From Vibrio rhodolitus (GTDB lineage Bacteria; Pseudomonadota; Gammaproteobacteria; Enterobacterales; Vibrionaceae): a DNA stretch of 64,000 nt. This document shows positions 27,038 to 35,593 of this stretch, in pieces. Made by a program: the position numbers and the translations under genes. Each line of letters starts with the position of its first letter. Position 1 is the first letter of the stretch. Under the pieces are notes generated by a model. The model had not been told where the DNA came from. It made no database searches and saw only the letters and a program-made list of their open reading frames with translations. Location of the stretch: NCBI RefSeq assembly GCF_003350325.1, contig NZ_QLYZ01000002.1:186001-250000 (forward strand). The letters are read 5' to 3'.

Positions 27038-27826
27038 CTAACTCTGGCAATTTGGCTTTTGCGCCGAATAGGCGGGTAAGCGCTGCATTGTTTGGCTAAG
27101 ATCTTGAATACGCGTACCATGAGAAGGGTGCGTAGATAAAAGCTCTGGAGGCTGTTGACCCTTGGAAGCTTTCGCCATGTTTTGCCACAGAGCAATACTT
27201 TGCTTGGGATCAAAACCAGCGCGCGCCATTAATTCTAAACCGACAATGTCTGCTTCAGACTCTTGTGTACGTCCATAGGGAAGTAAGACACCAACCTGAA
27301 CCCCAAGCCCTAAAGCCGCCATGGTGGCGTCTCGATATTGAGCGTAATCAGAAGCTCCGAGGGCAATGCTGGTGATTTGCAACCCTGTGTTTGCTAACTG
27401 AGATTGCGATAATCGTTCATTACTATGGTCTGCCAACACATGCGCGATTTCATGACCGATAACCGTCGCCAGTTGGTCTTGATTCTTTGCTACATTCAAC
27501 AAGCCGGTATAAACGCCAATTTTACCACCGGGTAGGGCAAAGGCGTTTATTTGGTCGCTCTCAAACACCACGACTTCCCAATCGTTAAACGATGGCTGTT
27601 TGGGCACTTGTCTGGTCACTGCGGTTGCGACGCATTGAACGTAATTATTAATTTTCTGATCTTTACTGACTTTCTGTTGATGCTTCATCTGCTCAAATGA
27701 CTGAGCACCTAAATTACTCATGTCACTATCAGAAAATAACAGCAGCTGATTGCGCCCTGTTGGCGACGAACTACATGCACTAACGCCAATAGCGATTGCG
27801 AGTGCGCTGTATTTAAGCCACGACAT
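27038..27826 (-). CDS. M48-family lipoprotein metalloprotease
   Basis: A 262-residue lipoprotein: the signal peptide ends in the lipobox VSAC with Cys18 as lipidation site. The zinc motif HEIAH is at residues 125-129 and the third-ligand segment ESEAD at 189-193. It is close to E. coli YcaL and LoiP, periplasmic proteases that act on outer membrane proteins. Ser at position +2 after the Cys predicts outer membrane sorting. It is divergent from the thioesterase gene, with an operator-like palindrome between them. Confidence 0.9.
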   Translation of the reverse strand: MSWLKYSALAIAIGVSACSSSPTGRNQLLLFSDSDMSNLGAQSFEQMKHQQKVSKDQKINNYVQCVATAVTRQVPKQPSFNDWEVVVFESDQINAFALPGGKIGVYTGLLNVAKNQDQLATVIGHEIAHVLADHSNERLSQSQLANTGLQITSIALGASDYAQYRDATMAALGLGVQVGVLLPYGRTQESEADIVGLELMARAGFDPKQSIALWQNMAKASKGQQPPELLSTHPSHGTRIQDLSQTMQRLPAYSAQKPNCQS

Positions 27827-27869
27827 AACGCTCTCCCTGTAAATTCATTATGTTCGCCAATCATAACAT

Positions 27870-27892
27870 TAGGTTACAATAGTCGTAACCTA
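27870..27892. promoter_or_regulatory. Operator-like palindrome between M48 and thioesterase genes
   Basis: Perfect arms TAGGTTAC / GTAACCTA (27870-27877 with 27885-27892) flank a seven-base centre. The element lies 18 bases before the thioesterase ATG and 44 bases before the M48 start and contains a possible -10 (TACAAT), a position typical of a repressor site. The regulator is not known. Confidence 0.45.
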
Positions 27893-27909
27893 CGCAAATG
27901 GATAAGTTT

Positions 27910-28380
27910 ATGACTATTTGGAAAAGAGACATCAACCTTGAACGTCTTAATCAAACTTCTCACAACACATTGATCGACCATCTTCAAATAAAGTATAGCG
28001 AGGTTGGGGATGACTACATTTGCGCAACCATGCCTGTTTGTCATTTTACTCATCAGCCGCTTGGTATGCTGCATGGCGGGGCATCAGTAGTGCTAGCAGA
28101 GACATTGGGCTCGGTTGCTGCCAACTTTTGCGTTGAAGAAGATTCTTATTGTGTTGGGCTCGATATTAACGCTAACCACGTGCGTGCTATGCGTTCGGGT
28201 ACGGTGACTGGCAAAGCGACACCAATTCATCTCGGAGTTTCAACCCAGGTTTGGCAGATCAATATCAGCGATGAGCGAGACCGCCTAGTGTGTACCAGCC
28301 GCTTAACGATTGCGGTCAAAAAACACCGTGCCAGCCGTAGCAATCCAATGACTGCTCACGACGCCAGTCCAAACAGATAG
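27910..28380 (+). CDS. Hotdog-fold thioesterase, MenI/YdiI-like
   Basis: A 156-residue hotdog thioesterase close in sequence to E. coli YdiI (MenI), which hydrolyses 1,4-dihydroxy-2-naphthoyl-CoA in menaquinone synthesis. The diagnostic segment PLGMLHGGASVVLAETLGS carries the catalytic Glu, followed by VGLDINANHVR. I prefer the ATG at 27910 (MTIWKRDINL), matching the family N-terminus, over the ATG at 27898. The C-terminal 20 residues (HRASRSNP onward) extend beyond YdiI. The CoA substrate is not proven. Confidence 0.88.
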   Translation: MTIWKRDINLERLNQTSHNTLIDHLQIKYSEVGDDYICATMPVCHFTHQPLGMLHGGASVVLAETLGSVAANFCVEEDSYCVGLDINANHVRAMRSGTVTGKATPIHLGVSTQVWQINISDERDRLVCTSRLTIAVKKHRASRSNPMTAHDASPNR

Positions 28381-28395
28381 GATTAAAGAGTCATC

Positions 28396-28629
28396 ATGTT
28401 AATTGAGTTTTCTGCCGGAAAAATTATCGCAACGCCACACGAAATCGTCGTAAAAATCGCCGGAAATCAAATGATCACCTTGCAAGCACAAACCGACGCG
28501 ATTCAATTAATTGGTCGCGGAGCAAATGTTGTCGCTGTGAACTGCAGCGAGGCTAAGTGGTCATTAAAGCTAGATAACGAACAACAACTGCTTGAATTAG
28601 CAAATCAAATTGGAATCGCGATTCAGTAA
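28396..28629 (+). CDS. Small protein of 77 residues, possibly DUF3389
   Basis: A small soluble protein that is mostly beta-strand by appearance (repeating hydrophobic/polar patterns in IIATPHEIVVKIAG), with a short C-terminal helix. AAGAG precedes the ATG. It follows the thioesterase by 15 bases and is probably co-transcribed. It resembles the Vibrio family DUF3389 from memory; no function is known. Confidence 0.7.
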   Translation: MLIEFSAGKIIATPHEIVVKIAGNQMITLQAQTDAIQLIGRGANVVAVNCSEAKWSLKLDNEQQLLELANQIGIAIQ

Positions 28630-28695
28630 TTGCTTGATTGTGACACGTAAATGAGGAAAATAGCACATAGTATCCTTATTTGAGTTTTCCTCTTT

Positions 28696-30390
28696 ATGAG
28701 TAGCCCCCGCCTTAGAGTTCAGTTTGAAACCCTATTCGAACATTATGATGGTATTGATTGCGGTGTTCAGTTGGAAGAAATCACCGACATACTCTGTTGT
28801 ACCAGACGTAACGCCCGCATCGTATTAAACAAAATGGAAGAAGAGGGCTGGATTGAATGGCATCCTTCTCCTGGGCGCGGCAAACTCTCTCAACTCGTTT
28901 TTCTGCGCAGCCGTTCTGATGTCAGCGAAAATCTCGCACGCCGTTATCTTGAAGAAGGCAAGGTTGGTCATGCTCTAAAGGTACTCGATCAAGATACTGC
29001 AAAATTAGCGCAAGTTGTCGAGAGCTACCTTGGAGTTCAGCAGCAAGAAGGGCGACAAGTGGTTCGCTTACCTTACTATCGTCCACTTCTTGCGCTCAAT
29101 CCTTTAAAGAACATTCGTCGTTCAGAGCGCCACATAGTAAGACAGATTTTTAGCGGTTTAACCAAGCTCGATGAAAATGAACAGCTAGCGTCCGATCTTG
29201 CTCATACTTGGGAAATGATCAGTGCTACCCATTGGCGCTTCTATATTCGCCCGGCGGTTAGATTTCACAATGGGGATCTGCTTACTGTAGAAGCCATCAT
29301 TGAAAGTCTCAATGGTTTACGTTCACGCAAACTCTTTTCCCACCTTAAAGAAATCACGTCAGCGCAAAAGAACGTTATTGATATACATCTAGAACGTGAC
29401 GACTACCATCTACCGATCTTGCTCGCCGAGTCGTGCGCGAAAATATTGCTCCCAGCATCGAGTCGTAATGATGAGTTTGACCAATTTCCTATTGGTACAG
29501 GTCCGTACAAAGTATTTCAAAATGACGAAAAGCGCTTAGTTCTTCATGCGTTTGATGGCTATTTTGGCTTTCGACCGCTTATCGACAGCGTTGAAGTTTG
29601 GGTGATTGACGATGCGCATTCTTCGATGGTGTTCCCAAGTCTATCCAAACCGATAGCGCCGCAAGCAGCGGTAGTGAATGATGAGGTTGAGCTAGATCCC
29701 GGTTGTACCTACTTGTTGCTTAATCGCCGAGACGGTTTGGCAAAATCAGATGATTGGGCGGCGTATTTTAGCCAAAGGCTTTCTTCGCTCAATGTTTTCC
29801 ATCAGTTACCGCAAGATAAGATCGTTGAGTTAGGCGCACTTCCTGCACATGGTTTAAAGCCGGGTTGGTATCACCACACTCGCCAAGCGAATTACTCGCC
29901 ACCGCCAAGCTATCGCACGATTAACATTGCCTACCACGCTAAACATCCGATGTTTCCAACTTTAGCAAAAGCACTGGAGTTCCTGCTCAAGCAAGATGGA
30001 TTAGACGTGGTTTTACACACCTATGATCTTGAAATGCCCAACACGACTGATATCGATATTTGGGTTAAACCGATGAGTATTGCCAATCATCGTGAAGATG
30101 CCATAGCTGGGTGGTTGCTCGACTACAGCGACATCGAAAAAATGAGTCGTAGTGAAGATTTTGCTACTTGGCGTGAGGTAATCATTAATTGGCAAAGCAA
30201 TGATAATAAGTCATTTCCTGCACATGAAATAGGTAAAGCACTGGCACAGACCCAACAGCTTGTGCCTATGTTTCACTGTTGGCTTGGCGTGAGTAAAGAT
30301 CAGTGCGGCTCGTTACAGAATGCTAAATGCAACGCGCTTGGTTGGTTTGACTTTAGCCAAGTATGGGTTAAACCGAAAGGACTAGAGTAA
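28696..30390 (+). CDS. sgrR: SgrR-family transcriptional regulator
   Basis: A 564-residue regulator with an N-terminal winged-helix domain (about 1-115; CCTRRNARIVLNKMEEEGWIEWHPSPGRG is characteristic) and a C-terminal solute-binding-protein domain of the SBP_bac_5 type (about 160-450; FRFYIRPAVRFHNGD-like segment near 180). In E. coli SgrR activates the glucose-phosphate stress small RNA sgrS. I see no SgrS-like RNA next to it here. The ribosome site is weak. A zinc-ribbon ORF follows after 22 bases. Confidence 0.88.
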   Translation: MSSPRLRVQFETLFEHYDGIDCGVQLEEITDILCCTRRNARIVLNKMEEEGWIEWHPSPGRGKLSQLVFLRSRSDVSENLARRYLEEGKVGHALKVLDQDTAKLAQVVESYLGVQQQEGRQVVRLPYYRPLLALNPLKNIRRSERHIVRQIFSGLTKLDENEQLASDLAHTWEMISATHWRFYIRPAVRFHNGDLLTVEAIIESLNGLRSRKLFSHLKEITSAQKNVIDIHLERDDYHLPILLAESCAKILLPASSRNDEFDQFPIGTGPYKVFQNDEKRLVLHAFDGYFGFRPLIDSVEVWVIDDAHSSMVFPSLSKPIAPQAAVVNDEVELDPGCTYLLLNRRDGLAKSDDWAAYFSQRLSSLNVFHQLPQDKIVELGALPAHGLKPGWYHHTRQANYSPPPSYRTINIAYHAKHPMFPTLAKALEFLLKQDGLDVVLHTYDLEMPNTTDIDIWVKPMSIANHREDAIAGWLLDYSDIEKMSRSEDFATWREVIINWQSNDNKSFPAHEIGKALAQTQQLVPMFHCWLGVSKDQCGSLQNAKCNALGWFDFSQVWVKPKGLE

Positions 30391-30412
30391 TGGATAGGAT
30401 TGAACGATAGCG

Positions 30413-30664
30413 ATGGCAAAACCGAATAAAAAGCTGCCGAGTAAAACAGTCGAGGTCTTTTGCACAAACTGTAAATTTCGACTGTTTAAGTACAAAAAGG
30501 GTGGAAAGGGGGCTTTAGTTAAGTGTTTCAAAGAGCGGATTGTGGAAGATTTTACAGTTAAACCTTGTATTTGCCCTAACTGTGAGCGCGAGTTTGCCAG
30601 AGACACATTAGTACGCGGAACGCCTGCATTTAAGATGATCGGCGGCAAAGTCAGCTGCAAATAG
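30413..30664 (+). CDS. Zinc-ribbon small protein
   Basis: An 83-residue, strongly basic protein with two Cys pairs: CTNC at 17-20, C at 38, then CICPNC near 52-57, enough for one zinc ribbon plus an extra Cys. It resembles phage Com-like or rubredoxin-like zinc ribbons only in the ligand pattern. It begins with MAKPNKKLPSKTVEVF. It lies 22 bases after sgrR on the same strand and is likely co-transcribed. Function unknown; nucleic-acid binding is plausible from charge. Confidence 0.7.
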   Translation: MAKPNKKLPSKTVEVFCTNCKFRLFKYKKGGKGALVKCFKERIVEDFTVKPCICPNCEREFARDTLVRGTPAFKMIGGKVSCK

Positions 30665-30859
30665 TCCGCAAGCAAACATCATAATTTCATAACTTGGTTC
30701 AAAGGGTGCAAGTTACTCTGCAATTCCAACATTTATGTAGAATAACTCACAGAATTGGCAAACTTTGAGTTAAGGTATTTAATGTTCGGAAATAACTGAT
30801 AGAATGTTCGGGAAATTTAGTAATTTTGGTCCGCAAATTTTCTTCCGTAGGGGTAAGTC

Positions 30860-30937
30860 ATGGAATTAGGTCTAATCGTCGCGTTCATCGTAGCAGCAGC
30901 GATCATGGTTAAAAAAGAGATGGCAGCATCTAAATAA
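30860..30937 (+). CDS. Small membrane protein of 25 residues
   Basis: ATG 30860 to TAA 30937 encodes a single hydrophobic helix (ELGLIVAFIVAAAIMV) followed by a basic tail KKEMAASK. GGGGTAA lies about five bases before the ATG, and a terminator follows at 30987. Two direct repeats lie 45-80 bases upstream. The size and one-helix shape resemble regulators of membrane complexes, but no homologue is recognised. Confidence 0.6.
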   Translation: MELGLIVAFIVAAAIMVKKEMAASK

Positions 30938-30986
30938 TCTATCATTCAACCCTCTTTATTTTACTTTTCTGAATGATATGACAGAG

Positions 30987-31008
30987 AAGCCAGCGTTTGC
31001 TGGCTTTT
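30987..31008 (+). terminator. Terminator after the 25-residue ORF
   Basis: Arms AAGCCAGC / GCTGGCTT (30987-30994 with 30999-31006), GTTT loop and T-run. Confidence 0.85.
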
Positions 31009-31123
31009 GTTGTTTTTGAATCACACAAAATTCGCACTTATCACCCAAGAGTGTTTGCACTTGTAATTGGCAATGCTAATGTTGGCTTTATAAAACCATC
31101 ATAAAGACGTACAGGAAGTTAAC

Positions 31124-32011
31124 TTGCAAAGCCCCATTACTCTCGAAGCCCTACATATTCTTGATGCGATTGATCGTCGAGGCAGTTTTGCCGCTGCAGC
31201 CAATGAGCTTGACCGAGCACCTTCTTCGCTTAGCTACCAAATTCAAAAACTAGAACAAGACTTAGACATTACAATCTTTGATCGCTCTGGTCATAAAGCC
31301 GTGTTTACCGATGCTGGTAAGCTTATTCTAGAGCGTGGTCGAGTCTTGTTGGTAGCGACTGAGAAATTGGTTAATGATGCTAGCGTGTTAGCCAATGGTT
31401 GGGAGCTTGATATCACCTTAGCCTTTGACGGCATCATTCCAGTCAATAATTTCTTTGCTCTGGTCGATGCGCTAGGCAATGTCAGCAGTACACGAGTTCG
31501 ACTGCAAGAAGAGATTCTAGCTGGCAGTTGGGAAGCATTGGAAGCGGGTAGAGCCGATCTCTTAGTCACTCCAAAACTTGATACGCTGCCTCTTGACGTA
31601 AAATCGGTCACGATTGGCAAAATGGAAATGATTTGGGTCGCGGCGAGCTATCACTATGTACACAAGCGAGCAGGCGTATTTGACGAACAAGCACGTGAGA
31701 AGTACCGGGTGATTGCGATTGCAGATACCGCGCGTGAGCAACCAGCGATGTCAGTCAACGTTTTACAACGACAACCACGTCTCACCGTTAGCAACTTTGC
31801 TGCGAAAGTCGAAGCGCTAAGCGCTGGGTTAGGGATTGGTACATTACCAGTCACCATTGCAGAGCCACTTATCGCCCAAGGTAAATTAAAACAAATTGCT
31901 GATACTGAGACTTCACCAATAGAGATCATTTTAGCCTGGAAGCGAAATCAAATCGGTGAAGCGAAGTCTTGGTGTATTCAGTATCTACAAAAACACTGGC
32001 AACTTAAATAG
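31124..32011 (+). CDS. LysR-family transcriptional regulator
   Basis: A 295-residue LysR regulator starting at TTG 31124, which has AGGAAG five bases upstream. The winged helix (residues 1-60) reads RRGSFAAAANELDRAPSSLSYQIQKLEQDL; the effector domain covers about 90-290. It ends four bases from the convergent patZ gene. No adjacent divergent target gene suggests its regulon. Possible remote autoregulation only. Confidence 0.87.
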   Translation: MQSPITLEALHILDAIDRRGSFAAAANELDRAPSSLSYQIQKLEQDLDITIFDRSGHKAVFTDAGKLILERGRVLLVATEKLVNDASVLANGWELDITLAFDGIIPVNNFFALVDALGNVSSTRVRLQEEILAGSWEALEAGRADLLVTPKLDTLPLDVKSVTIGKMEMIWVAASYHYVHKRAGVFDEQAREKYRVIAIADTAREQPAMSVNVLQRQPRLTVSNFAAKVEALSAGLGIGTLPVTIAEPLIAQGKLKQIADTETSPIEIILAWKRNQIGEAKSWCIQYLQKHWQLK

Positions 32012-32015
32012 GTCG

Positions 32016-34700
32016 TTATTTCTGTAACGAAAGAACCATATCAGCAGTGCCATCTTCAAATTGAATTTCTGTTTTAAATCCGAGGCTTTGCGCCAGCATC
32101 AACATGCCTCGGTTACTCGGCATAGTAATACCCGACATACGTAGCGTCCCCTTGTTGCGACAATAATCAATCACTTTGTTCATCAACACTTTTCCAAGGC
32201 CTTTACCTTTGAGGTCCGAACGGATTAAAACTGCGAACTCGGCGTCGCTATTGTCGTGGTTTATCAAGGCACGGCTAACACCTATGATTTCTTGGCGGCT
32301 ACCGACACTTGAAACAGCAACAAAAGCCATCTCTCGGTCGTAATCGATCTGCGTTAACTTAGCCAGCGCTTCATGGTTAAACTCACCGACTTCAGAAAAG
32401 AAGCGTTTATACAGATCATCACGAGAAACGCCATGGATAAAGTCGGCGTGCAATGGTTCATCTTCCGGCAATATTGGGCGAAGTAGAATATTTGAGCCAT
32501 CTTTGAGTTTAGTGTGCTCTTCATATTCGACTGGGTACGGACGAATCGCGAGACGTCTTTGCGCATCACCTTGGTATTGGCGCAGGGTTAAATCCGCATC
32601 AAGAATGGTAAATTTGCTGCCATTTGCCAGCACTGGATGTATATCCAGCTCATGCACTTGTGGGCAATCAACGACAATTTGAGAAATTTTTACTAACACC
32701 TCAGAGAGCCCATCAATATCGATAGGTTCAGGCAGTTTTTGCAGCCTGATCTTACCGCTTTTTATTGCTCGAACGATTAAGTACCTTGCCAGCGCCATAT
32801 TAAGTGGTGGCAGCGCGGAAGCGGCGTCGATATTTTCATCCCACTCGGAACCACCTTGCCCCAATAAGATAACAGGACCAAAGGTTTCATCATACTTAAC
32901 CTTAATTCTTAGCTCTTCGCCACCGGCAAGTTTTGCCATGCCTTGTACTAGCAAGCCATGAATATTGGCAGACGGGTAGGAGAGTTGGGTTCGATCGAGA
33001 ATTGCTTGGGCTGCATTGGCAACTTCGGCACTGTTACGCAGGTTTAGCATTACGCCCTGCACATCAGACTTATGAGAAATGTCGGGAGAGCGCAGCTTCA
33101 CTGCCACAGGGTAACCAATCTCACTCGCCACATGAACCGCTTCGCTGGCGTCGCTGGCTATCCAGGTGGGTAACACATCAAAGTTAAAGTACTTTAAGAA
33201 AGGACCAATTTGGTGTGTGTCTAGTGAGACGGTTTCTTTCTCGCCAAGTTGACGACCGAGCCACTGTTTAGCACTTTCGACTTCACTGACATGGACGGGT
33301 TCTGCCGTTGTCGGGGTTTCCATCAATTGTTTCTGGTTACGTCTGTACTCGACTAAGTGCATGAACGCGACGACGGCACTTTCCGCTGTGCGGTATGTAG
33401 GAATACCTGCCTGAGTGAAAATGTTCCGTGCAGGTCTAGCGGTTAGTTCACCCGACCAGTTAGTCAAAATATTAAAGCGCTTATGTCTTGGGTGGGCTTT
33501 GACGGCATCTACGATCGATTGAGCCGTCTGCTCTGAATGCGCGATTGCCGATGGGCTATGCATGATTAATATCGCGTCGCAACAATCGCTGTCCATCAGG
33601 CTATTGAGTGTTTCGACATAGCGTTTAGCACTAGCATCACCGACCATATCAATTGGATTGCTTCGGCTCCAACTGGTAGGTAAAACCTTATCAAGCTTAC
33701 TTACTGTATATTCATCCAGACTTGCCAGTTTACCACCTCGGTCGAGCAGGGTATCGACTGCCATGATCGCTGGACCACCACCGTTTGTGATAATGGCTAA
33801 GCGTTCTCCACGCAAAGGTACCGAGTGGGTTAGGGTTTCAACCGCGGCAAACAATTCATGCGAGTTTTGCACGCGTAACATACCCGTACGACGTATAGCT
33901 GAATCATAGATGATGTCTAGGGTATCACTGCCACCTGTGTGAACTTGAGCCGCCTTACGACCTTCGACCGTTTTACCACCTTTTAGTACGAGGATACGTC
34001 GATTACGGGATGCCCCACGAGCCGCCGACATAAAGCGGCGCGCATCTTTGATCGAATCAACATAGAGAAGGATCGCTTCTGTATGTGTATCTGTACTGAG
34101 ATGATCCAGAAGATCCGCGAAATCTACATCAACCGCGTTACCTAGAGAAATAAACGCGGAAAAACCAATGTTTTTATCATTTGCCCAGTCAAGGATCGTG
34201 GTACACATCGCAGCAGACTGGGAGATAAACGCAATTTTGCCTTTTTGCGGACTAACCGGTGAAAAAGATGCGTTGAAGTTAAGCCACGGCAACATAATCC
34301 CCAAGCTATTAGGACCAAGCACACGCATTCCAGCGGTGCGAGCGATCTTAACGCACAATTCTTGAATCGTTTCTCCGGTGCTACTTTCCTCGTGCATATC
34401 AGCAGATAAAACAATCACTGATTTGACGCCTTTTGCCGCCAGTTGAGTGAACAGCGCAATATTGCGACTAGCATGGGTACAAAGAATGGCAACATCAGGC
34501 ACAACGGGAAGGGATTCAATATCACGATAGGCTAGCACACCGGATACCGATTTATACTTTGGTGTCACCGGCATTATCGCGCCTTCAAAACCGCCTAGTA
34601 ACAAATTCTTCATCACAATGTTGCCAGCGCGCATTGGCTGAGTAGATGCACCAATCACCGCGATGGAGCTAGGTTTTAAAAGGTGGTTAAGATTACTCAT
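32016..34700 (-). CDS. patZ: PatZ-type protein lysine acetyltransferase (acyl-CoA synthetase plus GNAT)
   Basis: An 894-residue two-part protein. Residues 1-700 are an ADP-forming acyl-CoA synthetase-like module, with the CoA-binding Rossmann segment PSSIAVIGAST near residue 11 and an ATP-grasp domain (VKLRSPDISHKSDVQGVML near 515-533). Residues 735-894 are a GNAT acetyltransferase with the acetyl-CoA loop LKGKGLGKVLM. This matches Pat/PatZ, which acetylates acetyl-CoA synthetase and other enzymes. AGGAAG precedes the ATG at a good distance. It is monocistronic. Confidence 0.92.
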   Translation of the reverse strand: MSNLNHLLKPSSIAVIGASTQPMRAGNIVMKNLLLGGFEGAIMPVTPKYKSVSGVLAYRDIESLPVVPDVAILCTHASRNIALFTQLAAKGVKSVIVLSADMHEESSTGETIQELCVKIARTAGMRVLGPNSLGIMLPWLNFNASFSPVSPQKGKIAFISQSAAMCTTILDWANDKNIGFSAFISLGNAVDVDFADLLDHLSTDTHTEAILLYVDSIKDARRFMSAARGASRNRRILVLKGGKTVEGRKAAQVHTGGSDTLDIIYDSAIRRTGMLRVQNSHELFAAVETLTHSVPLRGERLAIITNGGGPAIMAVDTLLDRGGKLASLDEYTVSKLDKVLPTSWSRSNPIDMVGDASAKRYVETLNSLMDSDCCDAILIMHSPSAIAHSEQTAQSIVDAVKAHPRHKRFNILTNWSGELTARPARNIFTQAGIPTYRTAESAVVAFMHLVEYRRNQKQLMETPTTAEPVHVSEVESAKQWLGRQLGEKETVSLDTHQIGPFLKYFNFDVLPTWIASDASEAVHVASEIGYPVAVKLRSPDISHKSDVQGVMLNLRNSAEVANAAQAILDRTQLSYPSANIHGLLVQGMAKLAGGEELRIKVKYDETFGPVILLGQGGSEWDENIDAASALPPLNMALARYLIVRAIKSGKIRLQKLPEPIDIDGLSEVLVKISQIVVDCPQVHELDIHPVLANGSKFTILDADLTLRQYQGDAQRRLAIRPYPVEYEEHTKLKDGSNILLRPILPEDEPLHADFIHGVSRDDLYKRFFSEVGEFNHEALAKLTQIDYDREMAFVAVSSVGSRQEIIGVSRALINHDNSDAEFAVLIRSDLKGKGLGKVLMNKVIDYCRNKGTLRMSGITMPSNRGMLMLAQSLGFKTEIQFEDGTADMVLSLQK

Positions 34701-34915
34701 AAATCATCTTCCTAACTTGTCATTTACTATATCGTAACGGAGAAGGAGGGCTGCTGTTGTGTAATTTGATGGAGTTTTAGCCAGAAAGAGCAAGCCGTTG
34801 ATTACTTTGTGTTACAAGTCACAGAGTCTCATAATATAATTTCGTTGTTCGCTTGATTATGCAGCCTTCTAACGGCATGATTTAATGTAATTTCTATCTA
34901 GGGCTTAAAGATTCC

Positions 34916-35440
34916 ATGAAAAAAATAGCAATCGTTGGTTTGTCCGTTTTACTTTCTGCTTGTGTATCTAGTCAATACACGACAGACGTAAGTTCAGAAA
35001 GTTACCGTGAAGATTATAAAGTTGCGCAAGTTGAGCAACCCGTAACTGAGACGGTGACCGAGACTGTCGTTGAAGAAGTTGTAACTATTCCATCGCAGAC
35101 AAAACCGGCTGTAACCATTATTCCACCATCTGATAAACAGCAAAATTCTCAAATGGCTCGTTACGGTTACACCATCCAAGTGGTTGCTGTTGGCTCACAA
35201 ACTAAAGTTGACCACTTTGCTCGTAACCTTCCAGCGACACAACAGCCGATTTGGGAAAACTACAAAGTAGTGAATGGCACTAAGTGGTACACAGTGCTTT
35301 ATGGTGACTACGCAACACAAGCTGACGCGAAGAAGGCAATCAGCCAACTTCCAAGTGAATTCCAAGCTTTGAAACCATTCGTTAAAAGTATTGATTCAAT
35401 CAAGAATTCACCATACCCAACGCTTAATAAGCTAAATTAA
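34916..35440 (+). CDS. SPOR-domain lipoprotein
   Basis: A 174-residue lipoprotein with lipobox LLSAC (Cys16), a Val/Thr/Glu-rich linker (about 35-70) containing near-repeats of VTETVTETV, and a SPOR domain (about 82-160, YGYTIQVVAVGSQTKVDHFARNL onwards). SPOR domains bind glycan strands lacking stem peptides, so a role at division sites or peptidoglycan remodelling is likely. It is monocistronic with a terminator, and ddl follows downstream. Confidence 0.88.
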   Translation: MKKIAIVGLSVLLSACVSSQYTTDVSSESYREDYKVAQVEQPVTETVTETVVEEVVTIPSQTKPAVTIIPPSDKQQNSQMARYGYTIQVVAVGSQTKVDHFARNLPATQQPIWENYKVVNGTKWYTVLYGDYATQADAKKAISQLPSEFQALKPFVKSIDSIKNSPYPTLNKLN

Positions 35441-35446
35441 TCGAAG

Positions 35447-35468
35447 AAGGGGCGTTAGCCCCTTTTTT
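35447..35468 (+). terminator. Terminator after the SPOR lipoprotein gene
   Basis: Arms AAGGGGC / GCCCCTT (35447-35453 with 35458-35464), GTTA loop and a T-run. Confidence 0.88.
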
Positions 35469-35593
35469 AATGCTTACACTTTCACCTATTAGCTTTAGAG
35501 CTTGGTAAAATCTACGCTTTGGCAGTGTAACTTTTACCAGTTTTTATTATCATATTGCCTCACTAGCTTCTAAAGCATCACGGAAAGATTTTA

